Notes under the pieces: generated by a model | Databases searched by the model: none | The model's input: only the letters and a program-made list of their open reading frames with translations | Told to the model about the DNA's origin: nothing | Source of the DNA: Hetaerina americana | Lineage: Eukaryota > Arthropoda > Insecta > Odonata > Calopterygidae | NCBI GenBank assembly: GCA_022747635.1 | Contig: JAKTNV010000024.1 | Span: forward strand, 7,039,803-7,103,802 | DNA: 64,000 bases | Reading direction: 5' to 3' | Position numbers and translations under genes: made by a program | Shown: piece by piece, positions 35,641-48,611 of the stretch | Layout of the letters: each line of letters starts with the position of its first letter | How positions within the stretch are numbered: the first letter of the stretch is position 1

Positions 35641-38084
35641 ATCTGCGCTTTAGCTGATCACTTACACTATATTCTGGTGTACAGCATTGTGCTTAAAAAA
35701 CAATAATTACAAATCGGATTTATTCCCAGTACCTTTGAATTGAGGAGTTCTGGAGTAAAGAACTAAAATCTTCTTGCAGCCCTTCTCATCCACAATTAGT
35801 TTATAGCTATGGTCATGTATCGCGATTTGCATACACTGTTTATTATGGCGCTAATTTAGCGGTGTTCCTTTCTAAAGAAGGCAGACTTGGGTGTTCGCGG
35901 TAACAATAGTGCCAGTGCGTATTCTAAGCAAATTATGGATAAAATCGTGCATGTCGTTATTTCAGTGAATAAGAATATTGGCAATCGTATAAAATTATTT
36001 GAGCAACAGCTTCTTCATAAAAGAACAAATCATGGCAAACAATAATTGGTACTATTTTAGATTTACTTGTCCACTCTTCAGGTTAAACTCTGGTCATTTG
36101 TTCAACGCTCTACCCATAGGACTAAAAAGTTCCCCAATAGAATATCATTAGCTGTTATTATTAATAATAAAAGCGTATTAATTATGTGAAGTCTTTTGGA
36201 GGCATGTCCCCCGACCAATCAACCTTTTTGTTTCAAACTCTCAACGTTTTGTCTGCTGATATGGATTTGAGCCTTTGGCCACCTAACTCAACTTAGAGTT
36301 CGTGTGATGGCTGATTTATTCGGGTGCACTAATTTCTCTGGTAGGGTTGCCAGTTGTACTCACATTTTCTCTAGCGGTGCCGCAATGGCCCGAAAAGGTG
36401 ACTCAAATATCGTTACTAGACGTTAACGTGGGTCTAGTGGGCAAAGCATCCGAATTACGATCAGGAGGTCTCTGGTTGAATCAGAATAATTCTCATAGAA
36501 ATCTATATTATGTCAGTGAGATTTTCTTAGAACTGTACATTTCTGGGCAATTGTAGTGGAGCGAAGGGATGGAAATTCAGCACTAACTCCCAGACGTTTC
36601 CTTTAGTTAGAAGACTCAGTTCTGCTGTAGGGAGCTGACACATTGCGCCAGCCATAGGGTTTTTTGGGTCTACTATAAATTCTAGAAGCCAAGAAGCTTG
36701 CATGTCCTTATATTAAATAGGCATACATATATACGTGAAACTGAAAATATTTTGACTGAAATGGGAGCATATTTTAAAGTAAAAAATGGAAAAACTAGGA
36801 ATGAGAGCTATAAGGTGCTGTGTTGTGGGTATGAATCTGTTGATAGAATATTTTTTCCCGCAGGCTTATTTCATTTGAAGAACTTTTGAAAATAGCACTG
36901 TGAAGGTACGACGCATCAGTTCCTAGTGCTCATTGTAGATGTGCATCATACCTGATGACCTTGAAAATTTTTTAGATTGATTTAATGATTCAGAAAGATC
37001 GTTTTTCATAGTCGTTATACTCTTCATTTATTAAGTTTATTTAATGTTTAAGGGCAAATTAAGCATTATACATTGGACCTTTTCTAAAACTACAAGCAAA
37101 CTTTGCTTGAAAATTCGAAAGTGACATTAATTACTAACCACATGTTAACAGTTCTTGCCGTTTCCTTATCTATGTGGCCATGCATCGTACTAACCAGCTT
37201 AAATTTGTTATTCATTGATTTGAATGTCCTATTTATGTGCTTGTGGTGAAATAAATTCGGAAAATAATAACACTTCGCTTGGCGAAAATACCCGACGGCA
37301 TGAAAAAGTTTCAGCACCTGAGATGCAGCCAGAATATCGATCTCCAACAAAGAAAAGATTTCATCCAAAAATTGAGTGTGAAAATAGCATTCCTCAAATA
37401 TGAACACCTTGTACACTGTATCACAACGCTCAGCTCGGGAGAGTTTGGCTCCAACTCACCATTCGCGCTTCGGATACCGCTATCGTAGGAAGACATCAAC
37501 CTCACCTGCTGCGCAAGCTTGGCGGAAATTCGGAAACTGTGTGAAAGAGGTGGAAATAAATCGAGTGGCAGGTAAGGAAACACTTGAATGCTGCATGAGA
37601 TTGAATAGGGTGTGGGCGAGGGGGACACATCGCCCCATTTCTTTTGCATCCTCCGACCCCTGTCACCCTTCCGCACCTTTTCGGCAGAATTATTGCGCGG
37701 CCTTGATGAAATCATACTGAAATTTTTGATGCAAAGTGAACCTTGGAGAGTAAATAGGGAAGAGGAGGATATGGGGATGATCTGTGGGCAGCAGAAGGCT
37801 TAGAAATTTTCGACAAACTTGTTCCGCAGACTGATTGTGGAAACCACCTTAAAAATTCACGTTCCACTGCAGAAAAGGATGAAAATAGAGATGGCCTTTT
37901 AAATTTGCGCTTTTGCGAGATTCAATTTACCAGGTTTACAGATAAATACGATCAAGTACGCAAATAGGTTGAATACAGGGGCGGATCGATCGAGTTTTTG
38001 CGTAGAGGAGAATGCACGACGTAAATTACCTAAATACTTAGATGCTTGGACATAAGGACATTTTTCCTTCACAAAGACTTTTTT
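35641..38084. other. No recognisable gene; possible tRNA-like SINE relic
   Basis: At 36428-36475 the sequence GGGTCTAGTGGGCAAAGCAT, 20 nt further AGGAGGTCTCTGGTTGAATC, has the spacing of A and B boxes, so a decayed tRNA-derived SINE is possible but weak. Other open frames (including 37279-37803) show no recognisable domain. Confidence 0.35.
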
Positions 38085-38205
38085 GGGAGGTGTGAACACA
38101 ATTGGTTTAGCATGTTGGTATGTGCGCGATATAGACACTATAATCCCGCTGCCACCCACCTTTAAGGCGGCTTGCGGCGGTATTCTACTGGGGTAGAGGT
38201 TGTCG
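38085..38205 (+). repeat. LINE 3' end, diverged orphan copy
   Basis: GCTGCCACCCACCTTTAAGG, then CGGCTTGCGGCGGTATTCTAC and TGGGGTAGAGG, keeps the terminal order of the LINE end. Upstream, the pattern of TTTAGCATGTTGG is loosely UTR-like. Confidence 0.65.
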
Positions 38206-38759
38206 CCAGAGACCCATTTCGGTGCGTTTTAAAGGAGACCGTAAATTTCGACTTAATAATCTAAGATACTGTTAAGGCATTGAGTCTGAACTTTTGGCAA
38301 AATTAATTCTATTATTAGTGAGTGCTTCATCTAAATTTTTAAAAATCATACCATTTCATCAAATTTTTCAACATCATACATCTTAACATCTAACGTCCAA
38401 AACCTTCTTGGCCGATCGTTTGCATTCCAGAGACTGAAATACTTGCTGTTTTGTTTAGTGAAGGTTGGCTAAAATAATTTTAAAACGTGCCCTTTCTCCT
38501 GTAAATTGGCGGGAAAATGCTGGGAATGGGTCCAATCTATGAATATATTAACATCAAGGGAAAACTTTGCATTAAGAAGCTAGAGCAGAGTAGCATACTT
38601 TTGCGCATGTATTTCCCAATTAAACTTAGTTTGATAAATCAAGTCATTACAGTACCTAGCGTTAAAAATGCCTATTTTAAAGCGTATTTCGCTTTCTATA
38701 CCTTGTATCAAAGTGTGAGAGCATTGGAAGATTATGAGTGCGATTTATTGAAGTGAGAG

Positions 38760-39670
38760 GCTAAAACGTAGCAATTTAAAGATAATAGTAAGTCATGTGT
38801 GAGTAATCCTAATTGGGTCTCGCATGAGCGGATTTTCCTGAACCCGTGTTGATTTCCACTTCAAAAGTTAATGTTATCAAAGTATCTCATTACGGAACTT
38901 ACAATTATGTGCTCTAAAATGTTGCAACACAGAGAAGTGAGAGATTTAATTCAATGTAATAAGTCTGCAATTACTAGGGTACTCCCTGTCACCACTTTTA
39001 AAAATAGGCCTTATTTGCACGGTCTTCCTATTCTTAGGGACTTTGTACTCTCTAAGGGATTTGTTAAATATTACTTCGAGATACGAGGGAATGTTAGAAG
39101 CTAAATGTTTTAACACCCTAGCTGGTATATTTTCGGGACCCGGGGATTTGTTGGGTTTTATCCCATCAAGGAATTTGACTATTCATTGTTCGTCCGGTGT
39201 TATTTTTGCCATGGGTCCAGTATGTATTGTTTCTTGGAGATACGCGGTGGCAAAATTGTTCGTGAAAACGTTTTGGAGGAATGTATTTAGAATGTTAGCT
39301 TTTCCTTCGCTGTTAGTATGAATGACATTGTTACCCTTAAGCAAGCCACGGTTTGCTCACACCCTTTTACTTCCCTGAAATATGACCAAAAAGCTTTGGG
39401 GTCAGTATCTAAATAATCGAAAAGTACTTTACGTTTAAAGCCTAGTAAAAAGCGGTGCCAATAACTGTTTATTGTCCGAGGATGATGTGTTCGTGCCTGC
39501 TTTCTTTACCTTAGTGTGAAGCATTCTCTGCCTTCGAAGGGCTTTTATAACGCCTTCATTGCACCACATAGGGACGCAAATTTCTTCAACGCACTCATGG
39601 GGATGAAATCTGTGACGCCTTTTTGCATAATATTGACAAATTGTGTCCAAGTTTCTTCCACGTTGTCATG
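38760..39670 (-). pseudogene. Decayed LINE copy, minus strand
   Basis: Reading from 39670 downwards: VEETWTQFVNIMQKGV (ENTWNYFLNILREGI in the intact element), ALRRQRMLHTKVKK (linker), KSPGPENIPARVLKHLASNI (start of RT, about 39150-39090), VIFNKSLREYKVP, PIFKSGDREYPSN, HIIVSSVMRYFDN, then NQHGFRKIRSCETQLG (about 38850-38805). The order is collinear with residues about 303-605 of the intact protein, with several frameshifts and stops. It is a related but distinct subfamily and is truncated at both ends. Confidence 0.85.
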
Positions 39671-39759
39671 ACTTAAGCGTGTTTTGAACTAGGGTAGTGA
39701 AGAGTTAATATATTGGCCAAAATTTTAAACTACTTTGTGACATAAATTATGAATGTGTT

Positions 39760-40199
39760 GTTGATGGCCCCACACTACTTAAGAAGATCAGACCACAGAG
39801 ATAAAATAAGGGAGGTAGATTCTAGTAAAGATAGATACAATAACTCATTCTTTCCCTGAACAAGCAGAAATCATAATCGTAAGAAACCGAAGTCACTGGA
39901 GAAATATTAAAAACATTTAATATAAAAGTCGGAAAAAAATTAAACATTTCAAAGATATCAGGTATATTTGTAGGTGCATGGATATGCTAGTTGGTAGTTT
40001 GTATGTTTGCATGTGCGTGGGGTGCAAATGTTTTTGCATGAATGTATACCATGTTTTGTTTGTGGACTATGAATTTGTGGCTCTTGCATGCGGTTTTTTT
40101 TCTTTTCTTTCTAAATTACGGGTGGTGTCCTGACCTAACACACCCCGCCACACTCCCTTGCGGCGGCTTGCGGGGTATTAAGTAGATATAGAAGTAGAT
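39760..40199 (+). mobile_element. 5'-truncated LINE A copy
   Basis: Aligns with 52425-52858 of the intact LINE. It starts at MAPHYL and covers RSDHRDKIRE and the last coding residues, where CCTGAACAAG replaces CCCCGAACAAT and creates a stop. It then has the complete 3' UTR, ending CGGCGGCTTGCGGGGTATTA and a short TAGAT tail. It is younger than its neighbours and sits head-to-head with the minus-strand LINE relic ending at 39670. Confidence 0.92.
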
Positions 40200-41535
<1,336 letters not shown>

Positions 41536-41539
41536 TAAT

Positions 41540-41664
41540 GGCGTAGCGCTGTGGGTGTAGTTCTGCATGTTAGTATTGTTCCTTGTTACGGGTGGTGACT
41601 TAACTCCCCCCGTCACACGCCCTTGCAGTGGCTTGCGGGGATTATGTAGATGTAGATGTTCTAA
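41540..41664 (+). repeat. LINE 3' end, B-like orphan copy
   Basis: GCTGTGGGTGTAGTTCTGCA matches the B-type copy at 63262-63660 (GCTGTGGGTGTAATTTTCCA). It is followed by TTACGGGTGGTGAC, the C-rich block, CCTTGCAGTGGCTTGCGGGG and a TAGATG tail. Confidence 0.85.
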
Positions 41665-42344
41665 TGACCAGTTCATGGCGGAGCGTTACGAGCTAACGTA
41701 ATAGAGGTTTTGCAAGCGAACAGTCCCCGCTCCTTAAAGGCTGGGAGCCAACTTCCACCGGCCTCCAGCCTTTCCTGAGACTCCCCTCCCTTGAACCCGG
41801 CCAGATAAACCGACATCCGTCGTTCCGTCTATCCGGGAAAAAATAAGTAATGGGATATGGGATAGACCTTGTGTACCGGCAGGCAGATAAAATAAGCATT
41901 TTAAATTAGACTTAAAATTATTTTATTAGAATTTCGGTATAACTGCTATTATTTTAGGAAAACTTAAATTTCTATGGTCATGTAGTAAAATATATTTCCC
42001 AAAACACCATGTGAATCTCCTCGAAGAAAGTGCATCAGAGGGAAAGATAAAAAGTCTATAAATTTGACATCATAGTTATTAAGATCAATAACCATGTAAA
42101 TACCTTCAGAAATATTTCCACTTGGCAAAAATTAGAGGTATCTTTTAGCAATTATAAAGGTTTTAATTCATCTGATCTCAATGATTCTATTGGTACTGGT
42201 CATTGGAATTCCCCGAAATATTATTCACATAATTAGCTAAGGCGATTTTAATGGTTGAATTATAAGTTAAGCATTGCATTTGGGATGATAACATCCTGAT
42301 TAATCATCTTTGCCTATTATGTGGAGAAAACTTTTGTTTTACTA

Positions 42345-42607
42345 AAAAAAACCATAAGCATAGTAATCAACCCAACGGTCGGTTTGGTAGTTGCCGGTAG
42401 AGTTCATCCAAAGTCCGACGGCATGTGTAACTCACATATCATGGTAGGGGGGCCAGATCCTATCCCTGTGCCAGCTATGGTTTCCCGGGAAGATACGGTA
42501 TCCGAAAAATTACACAGCTCGGTTCGAGCTGAGGGTACCCGACTTGCTGGAATCGAACCCGGTCCCTCCGCTTAGTAGTCAAGACTCTACCCCTCGACCA
42601 CAGCGTC
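42345..42607 (-). mobile_element. tRNA-derived SINE
   Basis: On the minus strand from about 42607: GGGACGCTGTGGTCGAGGGG, then TAGAGTC (A box), and 25 nt later GACCGGGTTCGATTCCAGC (B box). A roughly 190-bp unrelated body follows, ending near a GGTTTTTTTTAG run. The head has tRNA-like box spacing but no complete cloverleaf. Related in type, but not in sequence, to the SINE at 26345-26515. Confidence 0.65.
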
Positions 42608-44261
42608 CCTTTTCTCGATAAATGATAAATAACTACATCAATAAAATAAGATTTATAACGTTAAAAATATCAAATTTGTCTGTTATGCTTGGTAAACGTA
42701 CAAGCGAACCACATAATCCCCTCATTTTCATGGAGGTATTTTTAGTCAAAGAGAGAGGCACAATATTCTAAATAATTTCGCATATTGTTAGTATTATTAT
42801 GTATCTAAATATGAAATCAATTTAAAAGCAGTTTGTCACAAAATATTCTTATTTGTGTACTTATTTATGAAAAAACATTGAAATTTTCGCGACCAAAATC
42901 TTTGAGTATCACTTAGAAATATTAGCTTTTATTATACGATTATTTGTCGTGCATGCATATTTAATATCAATTTGAAAACACTTAACCTAATCGTTATTAG
43001 AGAACTATCCGCTGATATCAACTTGATGAGTCTTATTAAAACGAGGAACTTATATTATTTTGCAATTTGCGATGAAAACTTAATCAGCCTTCATTTCTAT
43101 TCTTTATTTTATTTCCTGATTAACCCTTTCTATGATTTGTACATTGATTTTATGTTATGTAGGTAAAAATCAAAAATCGGTTTCCAAGCGGTCTGAAGAG
43201 GCTGGCAATGCAGTCTCCAGCTAGCCGTTTAAGCTATATGTTTAAATATCACCATAAATCATGCATCTATCTCTACGATTACATTTCATGTACCATTCAT
43301 TTCAAGCCATCATTAGGGAGATAGGCAGAGGCATTCAACATTAAAATTAAATATTTCTTAGACTTTAATTTAAAAATAAAGCAGTTAAAACATTAAAATG
43401 ATGTACATGTAAATAATTTCATAGCATGAAAATTCCATGCATTCACCTCTTTTGGAAATGAAACGAACAAGGTTAGTGGAATTAGGATCATTTTTATAGA
43501 TCGTTATAAAACAAAGCCACTCATTCTCTTTAACTGCATGCTCACATCATAAAGAGTAGAAGATTGAATCTATGGTACAGGTCAACAATGAAGAGAGATC
43601 AACGATCCTTATTATTGTGCCACTGTGTCATAGAGTACGTTGCGGAATCGCTGATTCCGAAACCGGCAACTCATCTTTTTGATCATCACCACAATCATCA
43701 ACGCAGATCCCGACGAAGGATATTAATCTCGCCAAGTGCTTCTGAGAGGCTCTTCGTGATAAGCAAACAGGTGAGAGAGAACGGGACGAGCGCACCCGTC
43801 TCGATGATGAGGGCTGGCCGTACGACCCACCCCCTCCGACCAAATCAAAGGGGGAAGCCCTCTGGGAACCCCTCGCAGTGGTCACGGACGCACGCAGGGA
43901 GGCCGTCGCCGACCGGGGGCGTATAAATCTCCTGACCTTTACAGCGGTGGTTCACACAGGGGGAGAAATGTGTACACTCTTAATTCTCGCGTAACGTGGG
44001 CGGGTGCACGACTCAAGGGGGAAGAGAAGATTGAGAAGATCAACAATTTGGACCCCTTTGCGAAAGCGAAAGGGAATGGTAAACGAAGAAGAAGGAGATG
44101 ATATAATTTATCTCGACGTGGACTGCTTAGAGGAATAACGTGTCCTTTTTTAAGTGAAAAGATACATGATAACTTTTCCCGTGCATTTTTGGTATAATTG
44201 ACTTCAACGTCGCATTTTCTAGGTCATGTATTTTACATAAACCTTAGCTTAAATTGCAACA
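42608..44261. other. No recognisable gene
   Basis: AT-rich to 43.55 kb, then a GC-richer block (43.6-43.93 kb) with open frames on both strands. The plus-strand frame 43564-43926 has HHHNHQRRSRRR-like low complexity and no domain I know. Confidence 0.4.
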
Positions 44262-44321
44262 TACCCCACTAGATGTAGATGTAGATGTAGAGCGTGTGGC
44301 TAGAGAGTGTTAGGGTGTCGT
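44262..44321. repeat. Fused LINE tails in opposite orientation
   Basis: TACCCCACTAGATGTAGATG, with further GTAGAT repeats to 44290, is a plus-strand tail. It runs straight into AGCGTGTGGCTAGAGAGTGTTAGG (44291-44321), the minus-strand sense of the 3' UTR lacking its last 30-35 nt. The same joint is seen at 48611/48612. Confidence 0.6.
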
Positions 44322-45127
44322 AATATAAATACCTAATTGTGGAAAGAAGAAAATGGCAGAATAAAGCTTATCTTTTCGAATAGATTAAATTTTTAAATTG
44401 TAATTGGAATATTTTTCAGCATTACAGATTGGACAGCCTAAATGAAATAGAAAACAAGACAATCAAAATGTGCAATACAAGGGAATAAATTTGGCAATGA
44501 ATAGCATATAGTTCAATTTTGTAACAAATTTAATTCAGAGCATCACGCTTGTGAAACGGCCGAAGCTTGTTTATCTTTCTATCAGATGTAGGTACTTGCG
44601 ACTTTTGGGCATGCATTAAAGAATAAAATCGGCGATATTTTCTGTCTCATGATACAAAGATTTTTAAATTCATGTTTGCTTAAAAACCTTCCATTGACCT
44701 TTCTATTTTTCATGTCATCTTGTTGGTAGTTGTACGTCGGCCAATTCAATTTATCACCCACTGATAAGTGAAAGGTTTCAAAATCACAAAACAACATACG
44801 ATGTTTCCTGTCATGCCTCTCATTGACGAACAATGAACGACCTCTGATTAATTATTCAAGTGGCACTGATACCGCCTGTTTTTCACGCACAAGCTATATT
44901 ACTTTGTATTTGCAGGATACTTCATATCTACATCTACAGCATATAAAGCATAATAGAGGTCCTTCATGAGATACTCAGTCCTTGATTGTATTTCCCAAGA
45001 GATGCCAAAAGGAAAACAAACTATAATATAAGTAAACTATATATTAAATTTTACATTCGCAATTCATTCGAAAGAATTTCCTTTTTTATTTGTAATTTTG
45101 GTGAAGCCTCTGGATTATTAAATTGCC
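44322..45127. other. No recognisable gene
   Basis: AT-rich. The minus-strand open frame 44582-44833 has no recognisable domain. A CTACATCTACAGC at about 44928 may be LINE tail debris. Confidence 0.4.
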
Positions 45128-45134
45128 AATGCAG

Positions 45135-45463
45135 AAAAATAAATACTTGGTTATTCCACATATATTTTTTATTAAACACTACCCGGGGGTTTCGACTTAT
45201 AAAGTCATCATCAGGTAAAGTACAGAAAGACACAGAGCTTTATACAGTAGACAGGGAAGAGGAGGGGGAAGAGAAGGGAAACTATTGTGCATGTTTGGGG
45301 GGCGGGGTGGAAGGCGGTTGGGTAGGGCGTCAGGGGGGGAGAAGGGCTGTGGAACAGAGGGAGGTCCAGAAGGGGGGAACGGGAGGAATAAATAAAATAC
45401 TTGGTTATTCCACATATATTTGTTAATAAAAAACATATGTGGAATAACCAAGTATTTGTTTTT
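45135..45463 (-). mobile_element. Penelope-like element fragment with repeated ends
   Basis: The sequence AATACTTGGTTATTCCACAT occurs at about 45145 and again, directly, at about 45399. It then occurs inverted at 45435-45460 (ATGTGGAATAACCAAGTATT). Between the direct copies lies a hammerhead-like motif on the minus strand (see separate entry) and a G-rich, non-coding 200-bp body. Direct end repeats plus a small inverted copy and a hammerhead-like motif are the known architecture of Penelope-like retroelements. No RT or GIY-YIG domain is present here, so the assignment rests on structure alone. Confidence 0.5.
45176..45216 (-). ncRNA. Hammerhead-ribozyme-like motif
   Basis: On the minus strand: CTGATGA (45208-45214), one extra T, then a GACTT/AAGTC helix with a 3-nt loop. 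GAAAC follows, and then an ACCC-CC-GGGT hairpin and an A at the expected cleavage position. The conserved cores CUGANGA and GAAA, a short stem II and a tiny stem III in this order match the short-stem-III hammerheads known in Penelope-like elements. The extra base between CUGAUGA and stem II and the weak stem I (about three pairs) leave activity uncertain. Confidence 0.5.
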
Positions 45464-45719
45464 TTGAAATGAATCGCTTCCACAAAGTGACGCCTGAAAC
45501 CATTCTGTTCAAGTCGCCAATGATAATAAATTCAGCTAATAATTTTAAGTGGAATTATGTTTTTTCACAAGCGATATACGAACGTACGAAGGTTCCGAAA
45601 TAACAGATATTGTGAAGTACAGCTAAGATGTTTTCATCCACATCATCCTCAAATCGGGGGAATCAAGAAAAAAAAGCAGGAAGCTGTAAGTAGAGTTAGG
45701 CAAAAAATTATTCGATTCA

Positions 45720-46087
45720 TCAACCAATGATTACAATATCAAAAAATTACGATTAATTGGAATTAATGAAGCAGTACATTGTACTCGCGATTTTCTCTAT
45801 GAGCGAAAACTTAATAATTGATGTAATTACTTTCGAATCCGTGAAATTTGCCTTTCACATTCCACAGGGAAACGTGGTTAGACCCCGGCTTATATTCCCA
45901 TTTATATTTAATATGTGTATGAATTCTTAAACAACCATTAGCGTCATATTATTCTTCGTAGACATGATAAAATACCGCGACATAATAAATAAAATCGACA
46001 GTATCCCTTTTAGCAATCTCAACAATATTAGCGATTGGTGCCAGATGCGGGGCCTCCAGTTAAGGATTGTTCTCAGTAGATATATGT
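45720..46087 (+). pseudogene. Decayed LINE reverse-transcriptase fragment
   Basis: KLRLIGINEAVHCTRDFLYERK, then FHIPQGNVVRPRLIFPFIF and NMCMN, corresponds to KLKYYGINKKIINWIRDFLSNRK and GVPQGSVIGPLLFLIYIND. The catalytic FADD box is replaced by FVDM (about 45955). MIKYRDIINKIDSI and NNISDWCQMRGLQL follow (SQLDRELL, DNISGWCNKWGLTL). It is a relic with at least two stops. Confidence 0.8.
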
Positions 46088-46105
46088 CTCTATATAAACT
46101 ACTCG

Positions 46106-46165
46106 TACATCGCCAGCCGTCGCAAGGATGTGTGATGGGGGTGTTAGGTCACCATCCATAATATA
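46106..46165 (-). repeat. LINE 3' end, orphan, minus strand
   Basis: GCCAGCCGTCGCAAGGATGT, then GTGATGGGGGTGTTAGGTCACC, is the reverse complement of the LINE terminal block. It directly follows the plus-strand RT relic, in the opposite orientation. Confidence 0.75.
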
Positions 46166-47659
46166 TCCAATTCAATACTTCGACAGACACAGGGCACCCC
46201 GTGTTCATTCAAAGAGAATGTGGAAAGGGGGGACCGGACACAATTCCTTCAACATCCGCTGCACACATTACAACTGCTACAATACTAATGATCGCTCCAC
46301 TGACTCCTCTAAAAGCAAAAATAAGGAATCCCATTAAAAAGGGTGGACTCACATGCAACGCAGTCACCATCTATCAGGTAGCATTACACTCATGCAGGAT
46401 GAACAATTCAAAAATGAATTAGATCCACAATTTTATTTATTTACCCGATACCCTACCACCTGGGCCAAGGGCGCGTGGTGAATACCAAGGATGCTACCAA
46501 TAAAGTGAGTTGAGGGAGACTGTTCCTATTTTCGCCAGTGCCTTCCCATTTTATTCTTTCAGTCAAATACCTTTCATTAAAAATGAACGGGTGCTGGGGT
46601 TCGATATTATTATGTTTACGTAACGTACGAGAACGAGCACTTGAATCTAGAGAAAATATTGGGATTAATCATTCGGAGAAAGATGGAATTTTTCTTATCT
46701 CCGTCATCTAATTTGTAGCCATTCACTTGCTGTCACGTAACTCATACATAGTTTCCTTCGTCTTTGAATCTGGGTTGCTGACACGCGCCTACCGGAGGTA
46801 GGACTGTGAGGCGCCACCGACGTGAAGAGGCGCCGCCCGGCCGTGACCATCTCGGCTCCCATAGGAAGGGGGGAAGAGGGAGGTACGCTTGTCGTGACTA
46901 AACGTTTCCGTCGTCGTCCCGGAAAAGGCGCGCGGCGTTCCCTTTTAACCATTGCTCACGTGTTTTCTCCATGTAACTCCACTACTCCGGGCTTACCCTT
47001 TCTCCCTCGCTGCGTGCATGCGCGATTCTTTTAGGGCGATTCCTCCTTGCTTTCTCATTTCCCACGCCCGTCGCGGACGAGGAGTAGACTCCGGGGGGTC
47101 GGACCAGCAAAGACGTACGCAATATATTACGGGTCCATTCACCTTCGAAACTTGTGTCGAAACTGTCGAAAGGTAAGTTTCACCGAGGAGCCATATTGTA
47201 GCGATTCCTAGTTTCACTCGCTTACTACCTCTGATAAATTTACCACAGGCATGCACAGTTTTTAGAACTGAAGAGTTCACTTGGAAATTAAAACACAGGC
47301 AGTAAATTTGAAAAATCATTACTCATTACCCAGGTTTAGAGATGTCACCTCACCCAGAGGTATTCACGCTGCACTTTATGGAACATGAGTTAGCTCATAT
47401 CCCTTTGGAATTTAAAAATGCTGTTGTTACTACGCCATACAGAACCAGATATTAAACATTTTAAATGTATTATAAAATCACATGTTATATATAATGGAAA
47501 ATTACGTGCAGATTTGAAGTCTCACGGTTTCAAAGATCTTTAATTAGAGAACGAACTAGAGGGAGTGTTCCAATAATGGAAAAATATCACTAAATCATTT
47601 ATGGTTGAAGAAACTACAAATCATCTTCGATACATAAAACAAAATCCCACCTAGCAGGT
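46166..47659. other. No recognisable gene; GC-rich patch
   Basis: Apart from the 85-bp repeat, nothing is recognised. The 46.74-47.10 kb part is CpG-rich with open frames on both strands that lack recognisable domains. It could be a promoter or first-exon region. Confidence 0.35.
46335..46420 (+). repeat. Dispersed 85-bp repeat (copy 1)
   Basis: AAAAAGGGTGGACTCACATG, then CAGTCACCATCTATCAGGTA and GCATTACACTCATGCAGGAT, matches the reverse complement of 62026-62105 with few differences. No family recognised. Confidence 0.7.
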
Positions 47660-47733
47660 ACATCTACACAATAACCCAGAAGCCGCCATAGAGGGTGGGT
47701 AGCGGGGAGTGTTAGGTCACCAGCCACAAATGC
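47660..47733 (-). repeat. LINE 3' end, orphan, minus strand
   Basis: ACATCTACACAATAACCCAG, then AAGCCGCCATAGAGGG, GGGAGTGTTAGGTCACCAGCC, is the terminal block with substitutions. The adjoining 47736-47792 matches the repeat at 7947-8000. Confidence 0.75.
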
Positions 47734-47735
47734 AC

Positions 47736-47792
47736 AATCCCACTCATAACACCTCTACAGAAATATCAGTTTAATCACGCATTGGATGGAAA
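47736..47792. repeat. Dispersed repeat next to a LINE end (copy 2)
   Basis: Matches 7947-8000 (AATCCCACTCAT, ACACCTCTAC, ATATCAGTTTAATCACG). See the first copy. Confidence 0.55.
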
Positions 47793-48335
47793 GTTAATCA
47801 TACGAAAGGAGATACTTGCATACAAAAATATGCAATAACAGGATAAGTATATTCAAATCATACGGGAGTAGTATTAATAAGATGGGTCTATTGAAAAAAC
47901 ACGCAGGACATCGACAAAATACATACACTACCAATGCTAATTATCTCCTTCCCGCCTGCGGACATATGTATTTTGATCTCTAATGGCACGAAGAAAAAGT
48001 GACATTTTAAATCTATCTTTTAAACTATTTATCTCCCTGAGTTTACATATCCAAACCAAGCATGCAAACACCAAGCATGTTCACAAAATGCGAACAGACG
48101 AATTCACGTGCCATGAATAAGATGCAACTATGGACAAAAAAAATTCGACGTCCAAATATGATTAGCAGTCTCTATTTTTCTGGCTGAAACACTGAGTTAT
48201 GAATTGCAATAGAGGACCTAAAATAAGCGCAATATTGTCCAGTTAGTGAATATTTTTACATGTAAGTAGATTCCTTCGTGGTGAGTAACTTCGTTCGTTC
48301 GATTGCATGATAGTAGTCCTATCTGAGTATATCTG

Positions 48336-48374
48336 TCTACATCTACATTATACCCCACAGCCGCCGCAAGGGGT
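48336..48374 (-). repeat. Very short LINE 3' end, minus strand
   Basis: CTACATCTACATTATACCCC, then ACAGCCGCCGCAAGGGGT, is the last 38 nt of the LINE in reverse. It abuts the plus-strand UTR copy that begins at 48375. Confidence 0.75.
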
Positions 48375-48611
48375 ATTTAGGTATACAATCAGGTGCATGT
48401 GTATGTAAGATGTAGATTGAGTGTTTGCATGCGTGTGGGTTGTAAGTGTTCATGCATGAATGTACTATATGTCATTTTTTTTTGCGGATATATGATTTTG
48501 TGGTTATTGCATGCGGTTTTTTTTCTTTTTCTTTTCTAAATTACGGGTGGTGTCCTAACACCCCCCGCCACACGCCCTTGCGGCGGTTTGCGGGGTATTA
48601 AATAGACGTAG
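48375..48611 (+). repeat. LINE A 3' UTR, plus-strand arm of an inverted pair
   Basis: A nearly complete copy of 52612-52850: TTAGGTATAC, AGGTGCATGTGTATGTAAG, TGCATGCGGTTTTTT, ATTACGGGTGGTGTCC, CCTTGCGGCGGTTTGCGGGG, ending ATAGACGTAGA. It contains no coding sequence. Confidence 0.92.

Noticed and set aside
43564..43926. Plus-strand open frame in a GC-rich block as a gene
   Set aside because: Low-complexity histidine/arginine stretch, open on both strands, no recognisable domain.
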